The notes below the pieces were generated by a model. That model was given only the letters and a program-made list of their open reading frames with translations, ran no database searches and was not told the origin of the DNA. A stretch of 64,000 nucleotides of DNA from CAZBDU01 sp964490725. Its GTDB lineage: Bacteria; Spirochaetota; Spirochaetia; SZUA-6; DRHE01. The stretch is taken from positions 1 to 64,000 of the forward strand of contig CAZBDU010000019.1 of NCBI GenBank assembly GCA_964490725.1, read 5' to 3'. The translations under genes were made by a program, and so were the position numbers. Below, one piece after another: positions 45,232-54,049 of the stretch. Position 1 is the stretch's first letter. Each line of letters begins with the position of its first letter.

Positions 45232-45899
45232 CCGTCTCGGTTCCTTCGTACATCTTCCGCGGAACCTACCTGGAGAACGTCCGCCTGGCGGCTTCCCTGG
45301 CGGGAGTGCAGGGCGTGGAGCTGCTGTTCTTCCTCTACGACGGGGACAGCCGGGGGCTGCTGCTGCAGGAGCGATCGCGGATCGCCGCCTTCAGCGGAGA
45401 GCTTCTCTTCTCCGTGCATCTGCCGGATCCGCTGCTGCCGGCGCACGAGGAGCTGGTGGAGCTGACGGCGGACCTGGCGGAGCGCTACGTTCTGCATCCT
45501 CCGCAGGGGGACGAGGAGGCCACGGCCGCCATGCTGGAGGGCTGGCGGCGGCGCTACGGGGACCGCTTCCTGCTGGAAAACCTGATCGACCGCGGGGTGG
45601 AGGAGATGCTCGCCAGGTTGCCGGATCTGCCGCTCTGCTGCGACACCGGGCACCTGCTGCTGGGCGGCGGCGGAGTGGGGGAGTTCCTGGAGCGTTACGG
45701 GCGGCGGGTGCGGGAGGTGCATCTCCACGGACAGCGGGACGGCTGGGACCACCGGCCGGTGGCCGCGGAGGATCCCTGGTTCCGTGCCATCGTACCCTGG
45801 CTGCGCCGCTTTTCGGGCGCGGTGAACCTGGAGGTCTTTCACCTGGAGGAGGTGCAGACCATGCTGGCCCTTCTGCGGGAGCAGGGGCTGGCCCGCTGA
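45228..45899 (+). CDS. CbiR-like cobamide remodelling phosphodiesterase (AP endonuclease-like barrel)
   Basis: 223-residue TIM-barrel protein of the AP endonuclease superfamily, translationally coupled to cobS (GTGA). Putative metal ligands: His in LLFSVHLPDPLLP, Glu in FLLENLIDRG, Asp/His in CCDTGHLLLGGG, His pair in VREVHLHGQRDGWDHRP and Glu in VNLEVFHLEEV. CbiR, described from Akkermansia muciniphila, belongs to this superfamily. It hydrolyses the phosphodiester of cobamides to release cobinamide phosphate, so that the lower ligand can be replaced. Position as last gene of a riboswitch-controlled cobU-T-S salvage operon strongly favours that role. Without a comparison, another sugar-isomerase-like function cannot be excluded. 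Confidence 0.75.
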   Translation: MTVSVPSYIFRGTYLENVRLAASLAGVQGVELLFFLYDGDSRGLLLQERSRIAAFSGELLFSVHLPDPLLPAHEELVELTADLAERYVLHPPQGDEEATAAMLEGWRRRYGDRFLLENLIDRGVEEMLARLPDLPLCCDTGHLLLGGGGVGEFLERYGRRVREVHLHGQRDGWDHRPVAAEDPWFRAIVPWLRRFSGAVNLEVFHLEEVQTMLALLREQGLAR

Positions 45900-45924
45900 G
45901 CGCTCCGGCGTCGAGCACCCGGGG

Positions 45925-45954
45925 TTGATCCGCCTGTCCCCCGCGGCCCATACT
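45925..45954 (+). promoter_or_regulatory. Promoter candidate for the methyltransferase gene
   Basis: TTGATC (45925-45930) and CATACT (45949-45954) with an 18-base spacer, just after the cob operon; the start codon is at 45973, so the leader is short. Confidence 0.35.
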
Positions 45955-45972
45955 GGAGGCGGGAGCTTGCGG

Positions 45973-46704
45973 ATGGACTTCTATGCATCGATCAGCGATT
46001 ACTACGATCTCATCTTCCCGGAGGACCCGGCGACGGTGCGCTTCCTGGCGCAGCGAGCCCCGGAGGGCGGCCGGGTGCTGGACGTGGCCTGCGGCACCGG
46101 GACCCACGCCCTGGCTCTGGCGCGCGCGGGGAGGACCGTCACCGGCGTGGATCTGGACCGGGCGATGATCGAGCATGCCCGCCGCAAGAGCGGCAGCCTG
46201 CCGGTGCGCTTCCTGGTGGGGGACATGCAGCGGCTGCGGAAGGAGGTGGAGGGACCCTTCGAGCTGGTCTACTGCGTGGGCAACTCCATCGTGCACCTGA
46301 GCGACGATGGGGCCATCCGCCGCGCCCTGGAGGAGTTCTGCCTCCTGCTGCTTCCCGGCGGGACAGTGGTGGTCCAGATCCTGAACTACGATCGCATCCT
46401 GGCCAGGGGGCTGACGGAGCTTCCCACCATCGAGCCTCGCGAGGGGGGGCTGCGCTTCATCCGCCGCTACTCCTTCCGTCCCGGCGAGGAGGCGGTGAGC
46501 TTCCACACCGAGCTTCTGGTGAACGGCGCCGGTGGACAGAGGCGCATCGTCAACGAGGTTCCCCTGCGCATCCTGAAGGCCGAAGCGCTGCAGGAGCTGG
46601 CCCGGCAGGCGGGCTTCCGGGAGCTGCGCCTCTACGGCTCCTTCACCGGCGGCCCGCTCACCCCCGAGTCCTTCCCCCTCATCCTGGAGGGACGCAGATC
46701 TTAG
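45973..46704 (+). CDS. SAM-dependent class I methyltransferase
   Basis: 243-residue soluble methyltransferase. N-terminus MDFYASISDYYDLIFP is typical of the family. Motif I VLDVACGTGTHALALARAG binds SAM, VTGVDLDRAMIEHARRK is motif II, VGDMQRL and FELVYCVGNSIVHL complete the Rossmann core, and LLLLPGGTVVVQILNYDRI follows. The C-terminal part is beta-rich. ATG 45973 is 16 codons inside the open frame and has GGAGG-type sequence upstream. Substrate unknown; it follows the cob operon by 73 bases but need not be functionally linked. Confidence 0.88.
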   Translation: MDFYASISDYYDLIFPEDPATVRFLAQRAPEGGRVLDVACGTGTHALALARAGRTVTGVDLDRAMIEHARRKSGSLPVRFLVGDMQRLRKEVEGPFELVYCVGNSIVHLSDDGAIRRALEEFCLLLLPGGTVVVQILNYDRILARGLTELPTIEPREGGLRFIRRYSFRPGEEAVSFHTELLVNGAGGQRRIVNEVPLRILKAEALQELARQAGFRELRLYGSFTGGPLTPESFPLILEGRRS

Positions 46705-46794
46705 AAGGGCCTGCAGGGCGCCCGGGGGCAGCGGCCCGGTCCGCGGGTCCAGGGAAGCTTGATCCGCGAGCGGCTGTGCTGCAAACTGGAGCAC

Positions 46795-48567
46795 ATGGCC
46801 TCCCTGCTGCGGGTGCTGCGTTTCTTGCGCAGCTCGGCCGCCTTCTTAAGCGCCTCCCTCGTCCTTCTGGCGGCGGGCTCGGGGGTCATGCTGGCCATGC
46901 CGAAGCTGGTGGAGCGGGCGGTGGATGCCGGCATGACCGCCGGCCACCTGCGGGCGCTTTTGCTGGCCGCCGGGGGCATTCTGGCCGCCTCCCTGCTGGC
47001 GGGCGGGCTGAGCCTGGCCAGCGGGCTGCTGCTGGTGCGTGCGGGCCAGCGGATGAGCCACGAGCTGCGGGGCGCCCTGGTCCGGCACATCCTCGGTCTC
47101 TCCATGGCCGACCTGGACCGCTTCCGCACCGGCCAGCTCATGGTCCGGCTGGGCTGGGACGTCAACGCCGTTCGCCAGTTCATCCGCACGGGCCTGCTGA
47201 TGATCGTCCAGGCGCTGCTGCTGCTGGCCGGCAGCCTGACGTTCATGTTCCGCACCGATCCCCGGCTTGCCTGGCGGATGGCGATCGTCCTTCCGGGGGT
47301 GCTGGCCCTGTCGCTGGCCTTCTCGGTCTGGTTCCGCCCCTTCTTCCGCAAGATCCGCGGGTGCCTCGACGGGGTGAACAACGTGCTGCAGGAAACCCTG
47401 GCCGGCGCCAAGGTGGTGCGGGCCTTCGCCCGCGAGGCCTACGAGGCCGCCCGCTTCCAGCGGAGGAACAGGGCCCACGTCGACATCTCCATCCGGGCCG
47501 GTACCATCCACGCGCTCGCCCAGCCGTTTCTCTGGTACCTGGGGCAGATCCTGGCGCTGCTTTCCATCTGGTGGCTGGGAGGGCTGGAGGTCATCCGGGG
47601 CTCCCTGGGCTCCGTGGCCCCGGGGCTGAGCCTGGGCCAGCTGCTGGCCTTCAACCAGTACGCCTTCATGAGCCTGGGGCCGGTCATGACCCTGTCCATG
47701 GTGATGAACATGACCGCGGACGCCCAGGTGGCGGCGGAGCGCATCCAGGAGGTGCTGGCGGTGCGGCCCGCCGTCCGGGAATCCGCCGGCGCGGTGGCGG
47801 TGGAACGGTTCGCGGGAAGGATCCTCTTCCAGGGAGTCTCCTTCGGCTACGCCCTGGCGGAGCGGGACGGCGGCGGCCGGCACGCGGTGGAGAAGGTGGA
47901 TCTGGAGATCCGGCCGGGTGAGCGGATCGGCATCCTGGGCCGCTCCGGCTCGGGGAAGTCCAGCCTGGTTCACCTCATCCCCCGCTTCTACGATCCGGTG
48001 GAGGGGACGGTTTTCATCGACGGCAGGGATGTCCGCGGGCTCCGCCTGGCCTCGTTGCGGGGGCGGATTGCCGTGGTGCTGCAGCAGACCGTTCTCCTGT
48101 CGGGCACGATCCGGGAGAACCTGCTGTTCGGCCGGCCCGGCGCCTCCGGCGGGCAGCTCCAGCGGGCAGCGGAGATCGCCCGGGCGGGGGAGTTCATCGC
48201 GGAGAAGGAGCGCGGCTGGGAGGAAGCGGTAGGGGAGCGGGGGACCGGGCTGTCCGCCGGCCAGCGGCAGCGGATCGCCATCGCCCGGGCGGTGCTGGCG
48301 GACCCGGACATCCTCATCCTCGACGACGCGACCTCCGCGCTGGATGCCCGCACGGAGCGCGCGGTGGTGGACGGCGTCTGCCGCGCGTTTGCCGGGCGAA
48401 CCGTGGTGATCGTCAGTCAGAAGATCAACCCCCTGGTGGGGATGGACCGCATCCTTCTGATGGAAGAGGGACGCCTGGCGGCGCAGGGCTCGCACGGACA
48501 GCTCCTGGGCTCCAGCGTCACCTATCGCAGGATCTGCGAGACCCAGGGCGGGGAGCTGCGGGTGTAG
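46795..48567 (+). CDS. Heterodimeric ABC exporter, subunit with degenerate ATP site
   Basis: Half-transporter of about 590 residues: six-helix exporter membrane domain then an ATPase domain. Walker A is GRSGSGKSS; signature is LSAGQRQRIAIARA. The catalytic Glu after Walker B is replaced by Asp (ILILDDATSALD) and the switch-loop His by Gln (VVIVSQKIN). These two changes define the degenerate site of TM287/288-type heterodimers, whose other half is the next gene. ATG 46795 is preferred; a TTG at 46759 would add 12 residues. The substrate (drug, lipid or peptide) is not readable. Confidence 0.9.
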   Translation: MASLLRVLRFLRSSAAFLSASLVLLAAGSGVMLAMPKLVERAVDAGMTAGHLRALLLAAGGILAASLLAGGLSLASGLLLVRAGQRMSHELRGALVRHILGLSMADLDRFRTGQLMVRLGWDVNAVRQFIRTGLLMIVQALLLLAGSLTFMFRTDPRLAWRMAIVLPGVLALSLAFSVWFRPFFRKIRGCLDGVNNVLQETLAGAKVVRAFAREAYEAARFQRRNRAHVDISIRAGTIHALAQPFLWYLGQILALLSIWWLGGLEVIRGSLGSVAPGLSLGQLLAFNQYAFMSLGPVMTLSMVMNMTADAQVAAERIQEVLAVRPAVRESAGAVAVERFAGRILFQGVSFGYALAERDGGGRHAVEKVDLEIRPGERIGILGRSGSGKSSLVHLIPRFYDPVEGTVFIDGRDVRGLRLASLRGRIAVVLQQTVLLSGTIRENLLFGRPGASGGQLQRAAEIARAGEFIAEKERGWEEAVGERGTGLSAGQRQRIAIARAVLADPDILILDDATSALDARTERAVVDGVCRAFAGRTVVIVSQKINPLVGMDRILLMEEGRLAAQGSHGQLLGSSVTYRRICETQGGELRV

Positions 48568-48570
48568 AGG

Positions 48571-50394
48571 ATGAAGCGGGAAGCAGGGAGCGGGCCGGGC
48601 AGAGGCCGGGTGCGCCGCGACTCTCCGCGGCAGGCCGGCCGGGCACTCCGGCAGCTTGCGGCCTTCATAGGGCCGCAGTGGCCGTTGTTCGCCGCGGCCG
48701 TCCTGGTCATCCTGGGCAGCGCGGCGATCGGGGCGCTTCTTCCCGCCCGGATCGGGTTGGCCGTTCGGGACCACGTGGAACGGACGCCGGACGCCGCCCG
48801 CTTTACCCGGGCCATGCTGGCCAACCTCCTGCTGTTCGGCGCGGTGTTCCTGTGCGAGGCCGTTGGCGGGGTGCTGACAATCCACGGGGGGTGCCGCGTC
48901 CTCCTGCGACTGCGTTCCAGGGCCTTCGAGCACGTTCAGACCCTGTCGATGGCCTACTTCGACCGGCAGGGGATCGGGGACGTCATCTCCCGGGTCAACA
49001 ACGACATCGGCATGATGTTCAACCTGCTGGTCAACGGCTTCGCCTCTCTGGTGCGAGGCGTGTTCTTGCTGGCGGCGATCCTGCTGGCCATGCTGATCCT
49101 GAACCTCCCCCTGTGCCTGATCGTGCTCGCGGTGACGCCCCTGATGGTTGCGGCCACCGGGATGGCCGGCCGGCGGGTTCGCGGCGCCTTCCGGGAAAAC
49201 CAGGCGCAGCTCGGCCGGTTGAACGCGGCCGCCCAGGAGCTGGTGGGCGCCCTGTCGGCCATCACGGCCTTCAACCGGCAGGAGGAGAGCTACCGGAGCT
49301 TCGAAGCCACCAGCCGGGAAACGATGCGCGCCGGCGTGCGGGCGGAGACAGCGGCCTTCGTGCTGAGCCCCGTCCTGCAGGTGCTGAGCGGACTGGCGCT
49401 GGCCCTGCTGGTGGGCGCCGGCGGCACCCTGGTCCTGCGGCGGGGCGGAGTGTTCAGCGTGGGGCTGCTGGCCTCCTTCATCATCTACGCGCGCAACATC
49501 GCCAATCCCCTGCGGCAGCTCGCCAGCATCTACACGATGGTCCAATCCGCCCTGGCCGGGGCGGAGCGGGTGTTCGAGCTGTTCGAGGTCCGCCCGGAGG
49601 TCGCCGCGCCAGCGGAGCCCGTCCGCCTGCAGCGGCTGCGCGGGGATGTGCAGTTCCAGCGGGTGTGCTTCGGCTACCTGCCGGAGCAGGTGGTCCTGGA
49701 GGAGATCGACTTAGCCGTTCAGGCCGGGCAGAAGGTCGCCGTGGTCGGTCCCACCGGGGCAGGCAAGACCACCCTGGTCAACCTGCTGTCTCGCTTCTAT
49801 GACGTCCGGGCGGGGCGCATCCTGGTGGACGGCGTCGACATCCGGACTCTGGAGCTCTCTTCGCTGCGCACCCAGATGGGGGTGGTGCTGCAGGAGCCCT
49901 TTCTGTTTGCCGCCACCGTCCGGGAGAACATCCTCTACGGCAACCCCGGCGCCTCCGAGGAGCAGCTCCGCCGGGCCGCTCGGCTGGCCAGCGCGGACGG
50001 GTTCATCGGCCGTCTGCCCCAGGGCTACGACACGGTCCTGCAGGAGCGAGGGCTCAACCTCTCCCAGGGGGAGCGGCAGCTCCTGGGCATCGCCCGCGCC
50101 GTTCTGGCCGAGCCTCGCATCCTCATCCTGGACGAGGCCACCTCCAGCGTGGACAGCCTGACCGAGGCGCTGGTGCAGGAGGGCCTGGAGGAGCTGATGA
50201 GAGGACGCACCTGCTTCATCATCGCCCACCGGCTGTCCACGATCCGCGGCGCCCACCAGGTGCTGGTGCTGCACGACCACCGCATTCTGGAGCGGGGCAC
50301 CCACGCCGAGCTGCTGAAGCGGGGAGGGTTCTACGCCCGCCTGTACGCCATGCAGCTTTCCCAGCCGGAGGTCACCGAGGAGATGGAGATCTGA
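48571..50394 (+). CDS. Heterodimeric ABC exporter, catalytic-site subunit
   Basis: 607-residue half-transporter paired with the preceding gene (3-base gap). The N-terminal 30 residues are basic; six helices follow with the intracellular coupling phrase TLSMAYFDRQGIGDVISRVNND. ATPase: Walker A GPTGAGKTT, Walker B ILILDEATSSVD with intact catalytic Glu, switch FIIAHRLSTI with His. The signature is altered (LSQGERQLLGIARAVL), which matches the consensus-lacking signature that faces the degenerate site in TM287/288-like pairs. Together the two genes should form one exporter. Confidence 0.93.
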   Translation: MKREAGSGPGRGRVRRDSPRQAGRALRQLAAFIGPQWPLFAAAVLVILGSAAIGALLPARIGLAVRDHVERTPDAARFTRAMLANLLLFGAVFLCEAVGGVLTIHGGCRVLLRLRSRAFEHVQTLSMAYFDRQGIGDVISRVNNDIGMMFNLLVNGFASLVRGVFLLAAILLAMLILNLPLCLIVLAVTPLMVAATGMAGRRVRGAFRENQAQLGRLNAAAQELVGALSAITAFNRQEESYRSFEATSRETMRAGVRAETAAFVLSPVLQVLSGLALALLVGAGGTLVLRRGGVFSVGLLASFIIYARNIANPLRQLASIYTMVQSALAGAERVFELFEVRPEVAAPAEPVRLQRLRGDVQFQRVCFGYLPEQVVLEEIDLAVQAGQKVAVVGPTGAGKTTLVNLLSRFYDVRAGRILVDGVDIRTLELSSLRTQMGVVLQEPFLFAATVRENILYGNPGASEEQLRRAARLASADGFIGRLPQGYDTVLQERGLNLSQGERQLLGIARAVLAEPRILILDEATSSVDSLTEALVQEGLEELMRGRTCFIIAHRLSTIRGAHQVLVLHDHRILERGTHAELLKRGGFYARLYAMQLSQPEVTEEMEI

Positions 50395-50421
50395 GGGCTG
50401 CCGGAGCCGCCGCCTGGTTCC

Positions 50422-51582
50422 TCAGCCGCCGGAGCCGCCCGACCTCGCCTTCGGCGGGACCTGCCGCGCCCCTCGGGCCAGCAGCTCCAGCTCCTCGTCG
50501 AAGGCGTCGATCCGCTCGCTCCACGCGAACCGCCCCATGTGCGCGGCCAGCCGGCGGACCTTCTCCCGCCAGGGGCTGTCCGGCTGGGGCAGCTCCCGCA
50601 GGAGCCGCACCAGCCGCGCGTGCAGGTCCGCCGCATCACGGTAGAGGAAATCCTCGTGGAGCTCCTCGGGGATCAGCTCCGGATAGGAGAGGCGGGCAGG
50701 AAGCAGCGGGGCGCAGCCGAAGCGGATCGCCTCCACCACCGACATGCCGAAGTTCTCCTGCCGGGCGGTGCTCACCACCACCGCGCCCCGCCGCAGCCAC
50801 TGCACGTACTCGCTTCTGGAGTCCACGTAGCCGTAGCGCTCGATGCGGTCGGGCCAGCGGCCTCTGGCCTCCACGAACGGCTTGGGCACCACCTGGTAGT
50901 TCTCGCCCAGCAGGGCCAGCCGGAACGCGTATCCTTCAGCCTCCGCATGCCGCAGGGCGGCGAAGAACGCCTGGGGGTCCTTGTCGAACTCCCAGCGGTG
51001 GTTCCAGATCAGAAGCGGCGTCTCCCCCGGCTCCGGCGGGCGCGCCGCCTCCGCGGCGGCGAACGCGCACCCGGGGTAGAGCACCCCGGCTCTGCCCCGG
51101 ATGGCCTCCACCACCCAGCGGGGCCTGTACTCGGGCATCCTGCGCAGGAAGCGCGGCAGCTCGGTGAAGAAGGAGCGGTAGTGGCTCCAGGAGTTGAACA
51201 GCACCCGCTCGGCGGCCAGGGCGGTGGTGATGTCGGTGAACCCGTATTGCAGGTCCAGGCGCTCCCCGGGGGCCAGGGGGTAGGTGAGCTGGTTCTCGTG
51301 GAAGTACACCAGCGCCGGCGGCAGGCGGGACCCCCAGAGCGCCTTGAGATCCGCCAGGCTCATCAGGTCGGTGGTGATCAGCCCGTCGAAGTCCCGCGGC
51401 GGAGGCAGGACCCCGGCGAAGTGCAGCGCCGCCCCGCGCAGGCGCCACTTCCAGAAGCGGGCCGGCAGGGTGTGCAGCACGATCCGGTGGCGCGAGTGCG
51501 CCGCCAGGCCTTCGGCGAACGCCCGGTGGGAGCCGCCGTAGAAGGGCTCCAGGAAGAGAAAGCGCCTCGGGCCGGCGGCCAT
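50422..51582 (-). CDS. DUF3524/QTMAN-like glycosyltransferase
   Basis: 386-residue GT-B glycosyltransferase. The N-terminus RRFLFLEPFYGGSHRAFAEGL and the following ARFWKWRLRGAALHFA, LITTDLMSLADLKALWG and PALVYFHENQLTYPL match the DUF3524 N-terminal domain. That domain defines the family containing the animal enzyme GTDC1, a tRNA-queuosine mannosyltransferase. The C-terminal glycosyltransferase domain has NHRWEFDKDPQAFF, RIERYGYVDSRSEYVQWL and STARQENFGMSVVEAI. Bacterial members are widespread; tRNA-Q glycosylation in bacteria would be an inference. ATG 51582 lies two bases from the phnE stop, so it may belong to that transcript. No other queuosine gene is adjacent. Confidence 0.8.
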   Translation of the reverse strand: MAAGPRRFLFLEPFYGGSHRAFAEGLAAHSRHRIVLHTLPARFWKWRLRGAALHFAGVLPPPRDFDGLITTDLMSLADLKALWGSRLPPALVYFHENQLTYPLAPGERLDLQYGFTDITTALAAERVLFNSWSHYRSFFTELPRFLRRMPEYRPRWVVEAIRGRAGVLYPGCAFAAAEAARPPEPGETPLLIWNHRWEFDKDPQAFFAALRHAEAEGYAFRLALLGENYQVVPKPFVEARGRWPDRIERYGYVDSRSEYVQWLRRGAVVVSTARQENFGMSVVEAIRFGCAPLLPARLSYPELIPEELHEDFLYRDAADLHARLVRLLRELPQPDSPWREKVRRLAAHMGRFAWSERIDAFDEELELLARGARQVPPKARSGGSGG

Positions 51583-51583
51583 G

Positions 51584-53131
51584 CTACACGAAGCGCTGGC
51601 GGATCTCCGCGCTCACGTAGTCCAGCACCGCCACGGTCACGGCGATGAACCAGACCGCGATCCCCGCCGCCCGGTAGTCCAGGAGCCGGATGTACTGGAC
51701 CAGGATGAAGCCGACGCCGCCGCCTCCCACCAGGCCGATCACCGTGGACATGCGCACGTTGATGTCCCAGCGGTAGATCGAGAAGGAGACGAAGGGGGCG
51801 ATCATCTGCGGCACCACGGCGTACATGATGGTCTGCAGGCGGGTGGCGCCGGTGGCCTGCACCGCCTCGATGGGCCCGGGGTCGATTCCCTCGATGGCCT
51901 CCGAGTAGAGCTTCCCCAGTGCCGCCACCGAGTGGATGGTGAGGGCCAGGATTCCCGCGAACGGCCCCAGTCCCACCCACACCACCGCGATCAAGGCCCA
52001 GATCAGCGGCTCGATGGAGCGGACGATGTTCAGGATGGTGCGGGTGAAGAAGTAGATGCCCATGGTGATCCAGGAGCCGGACATGATGTTCCGCGCCGCC
52101 AGGAAGCTCACCGGGATCGAGAGGATGATCCCGAACACGGTGGCCATCATGCCCATGAAGATGGTCTCCACCATCCGCTCGATGGTCAGCGTCAGCGGCT
52201 CGCTCACCTTGAGCGGCCCTTTGGCGGCGAGCTGCCGCGCCTCCACCTTGTGCATTTGCACCTTCGAGGCGGTGGGAGGGATGAGGCGGTAGGGCATGAT
52301 CACCTTGAGCTGGAACGAGCCCTGGTCGTCGCTCATCACGCTGAGGTACTTGCCTTCCTGGCGGACCTGAAACTCGTTGCCCAGCGGATCGGCCCACCAG
52401 ATCTCCGTATCGGTGTCGGGCTGGAAGTTGCGCCCCGTCACTGTGATCGTCGTGCCCGCCTCCAGCTGGTTGTTCTCTCCCATCCGGGACAGCTCGCCGC
52501 AGGTCGGCTCGGCGGCGATGTAGGGCTTGCCGGGTTCTTCTTCCGGCGCGGCGGGCGGATTGTCTGTGCAGGGGACCTGGATGGGGGCGGAGGCCTTGAT
52601 GAGGATCTCCTCTCGCTCCACCGCGGCTTTCCAGGGCCAGACCACCCTGGAAAGCGGCACCAGCGCGTCGGGGAACTTGGCGGCCATGGTCACCGGATTG
52701 ATCTGGCTGATCTGCCACCCCAGGGCGAAGAAGGTGAACAGCACCAGGGCGAAGATGCCGAAGCCGCCGCGGCGCCGCTCCCGCGGCCGCGCCAGCGCCG
52801 CGGTCTGCCGCCAGGCGTCCCAGGCGTTCCACACCCAGATCAGCGCCACACAGGCGATGATCAGGCCGACGAAGAAGGGCCTGCGGCCGAAGGCCTTCGC
52901 CAGCTTGTCCATGGCCGTGGGCTCGCGGTGCGCCAGCAGCTGCACCCGCCACGCCAGCATGAGGAGGATGGACGCCACGGAGCCAAACAGCAGCAGGCCC
53001 CGCTGGATGGCCCTGCCCAGAATCTGACCCAGTCCGGGTACCAGCGCGGAGGCCACCGTGGCCACCGCCGGGCTGACCAGCGGCGGGCCCGGCTCTCGCC
53101 GCCCCCCGGAGGATTTGCCGTTCTTGCGCAT
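51584..53131 (-). CDS. phnE: Phosphonate-type ABC permease (PhnE) with a long N-terminal extension
   Basis: 515-residue permease, about twice the usual 260-290. The C-terminal 215 residues form a normal PhnE domain: VETIFMGMMATVFGIILSIPVSF, WALIAVVWVGLGPFAG and the coupling loop IEAVQATGATRLQTIMYAVVP. The N-terminal half has about three extra helices (about 25-60, 85-105 and 122-142) and a periplasmic-looking domain (about 170-295). That domain includes ITVTGRNFQPDTDTEIWW, reminiscent of an IPT/TIG immunoglobulin-like fold, and two Cys (in VPCTDNP and EPTCGE). The extension might act as a built-in docking or sensing domain. ATG 53131 overlaps the phnC stop. Confidence 0.88.
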   Translation of the reverse strand: MRKNGKSSGGRREPGPPLVSPAVATVASALVPGLGQILGRAIQRGLLLFGSVASILLMLAWRVQLLAHREPTAMDKLAKAFGRRPFFVGLIIACVALIWVWNAWDAWRQTAALARPRERRRGGFGIFALVLFTFFALGWQISQINPVTMAAKFPDALVPLSRVVWPWKAAVEREEILIKASAPIQVPCTDNPPAAPEEEPGKPYIAAEPTCGELSRMGENNQLEAGTTITVTGRNFQPDTDTEIWWADPLGNEFQVRQEGKYLSVMSDDQGSFQLKVIMPYRLIPPTASKVQMHKVEARQLAAKGPLKVSEPLTLTIERMVETIFMGMMATVFGIILSIPVSFLAARNIMSGSWITMGIYFFTRTILNIVRSIEPLIWALIAVVWVGLGPFAGILALTIHSVAALGKLYSEAIEGIDPGPIEAVQATGATRLQTIMYAVVPQMIAPFVSFSIYRWDINVRMSTVIGLVGGGGVGFILVQYIRLLDYRAAGIAVWFIAVTVAVLDYVSAEIRQRFV

Positions 53132-53916
53132 CAGGCGCCTCCCCCGGAAAGCCCGGCGCCGACCCGCTCGGCCTCCTCGCCGTAGATCTCCTTGAACTGC
53201 GCGTCGGTCATGCTGCGGATCTGGGCCCGGTCTCCCCGGTACACCAGGCGCCCTTCCCGCAGGCCGATCACCCGCGTGGCGTAGCGCTGCACCAGGTCCA
53301 GATAGTGAAGGCTGCAGATGACGGTGACGTGCTCCTGCTGGTTGAGCTGCTCCAGGTATCCCAGGATCGAGTGCGCCAGCACCGGATCCAGGCTGGCCAC
53401 TGGCTCGTCAGCCAGGACCATGCGCGGCTGCTGCATGAGCGCGCGGGCGATGCCCACGCGCTGCTGCTGGCCGCCGGAAAGCTCGCGGGCTTGCTTGTGC
53501 GCCTGGTCCGCGATCCCCACCCGCTCCAGCGCCTTCCAGGCCAGCTCCCGGTCCCGGCCGGGGAAGCGGTGCAGGAGGCTGGCCCAGGGCTGCACGTAGC
53601 CCAGGCGGCCGGCCAGCACGTTGGTGAGCACCGAGGAACGCCGCACCAGGTTGAAGTGCTGGAAGATCATGCCGATGCGTCGCCGGACGCGGCGCAGCTC
53701 CGTCGCCTGGGCGGCCGTGACGTCGGCGCCGTCCCAGAGGATCTGTCCCTCGGTAGGCTCGATCAGGCGGTTGATGCAGCGCAGCAGGGTGGATTTTCCC
53801 GATCCGCTCAGCCCGATCACCACCAGGAACTCCCCCTGCTCCACGGAGAAGCTCACGTCCCGCAGCGCCACCGTGCCGTCGTCGTAGACCTTGGTGAGAT
53901 TCTTGACCTCGAGCAT
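53131..53916 (-). CDS. phnC: Phosphonate-type ABC transporter ATP-binding protein PhnC
   Basis: ATPase subunit, 261 residues. Walker A GLSGSGKST, Q-loop GMIFQHFNLVRRSSVLTNVLAGRLG (a phrase characteristic of PhnC), signature LSGGQQQRVGIARA, Walker B MVLADEPVASLD and switch His in CSLHYLDL. It is coupled to phnE by a one-base overlap and lies 130 bases after phnD, past a terminator-like hairpin. Genes for C-P lyase or phosphonatase are not in the window, so the ligand could be phosphonate, phosphite or another oxyanion. Confidence 0.95.
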   Translation of the reverse strand: MLEVKNLTKVYDDGTVALRDVSFSVEQGEFLVVIGLSGSGKSTLLRCINRLIEPTEGQILWDGADVTAAQATELRRVRRRIGMIFQHFNLVRRSSVLTNVLAGRLGYVQPWASLLHRFPGRDRELAWKALERVGIADQAHKQARELSGGQQQRVGIARALMQQPRMVLADEPVASLDPVLAHSILGYLEQLNQQEHVTVICSLHYLDLVQRYATRVIGLREGRLVYRGDRAQIRSMTDAQFKEIYGEEAERVGAGLSGGGA

Positions 53917-53991
53917 GCTCGCCCTCCGTCCCGGCTGTGACCCGGCGTCCCACGGGGATGAAGCGCCGGGTGAGCCTCCCCGGGCAAAAGA

Positions 53992-54013
53992 GAGGGGGAC
54001 CGAAGTCCCCCTC
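53992..54013 (-). terminator. Rho-independent terminator/attenuator after phnD
   Basis: GAGGGGGAC (53992-54000) pairs perfectly with GTCCCCCTC (54005-54013). Read on the minus strand the loop is TTCG and the stem is followed by TCTTTTG. This is the best intrinsic terminator of the window. Its place between phnD and phnC suggests partial termination, keeping the binding protein in excess over permease and ATPase. Confidence 0.75.
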
Positions 54014-54049
54014 CCCGCTGTCCGTCCGGATCCCTAGACGCCCCGGCGC

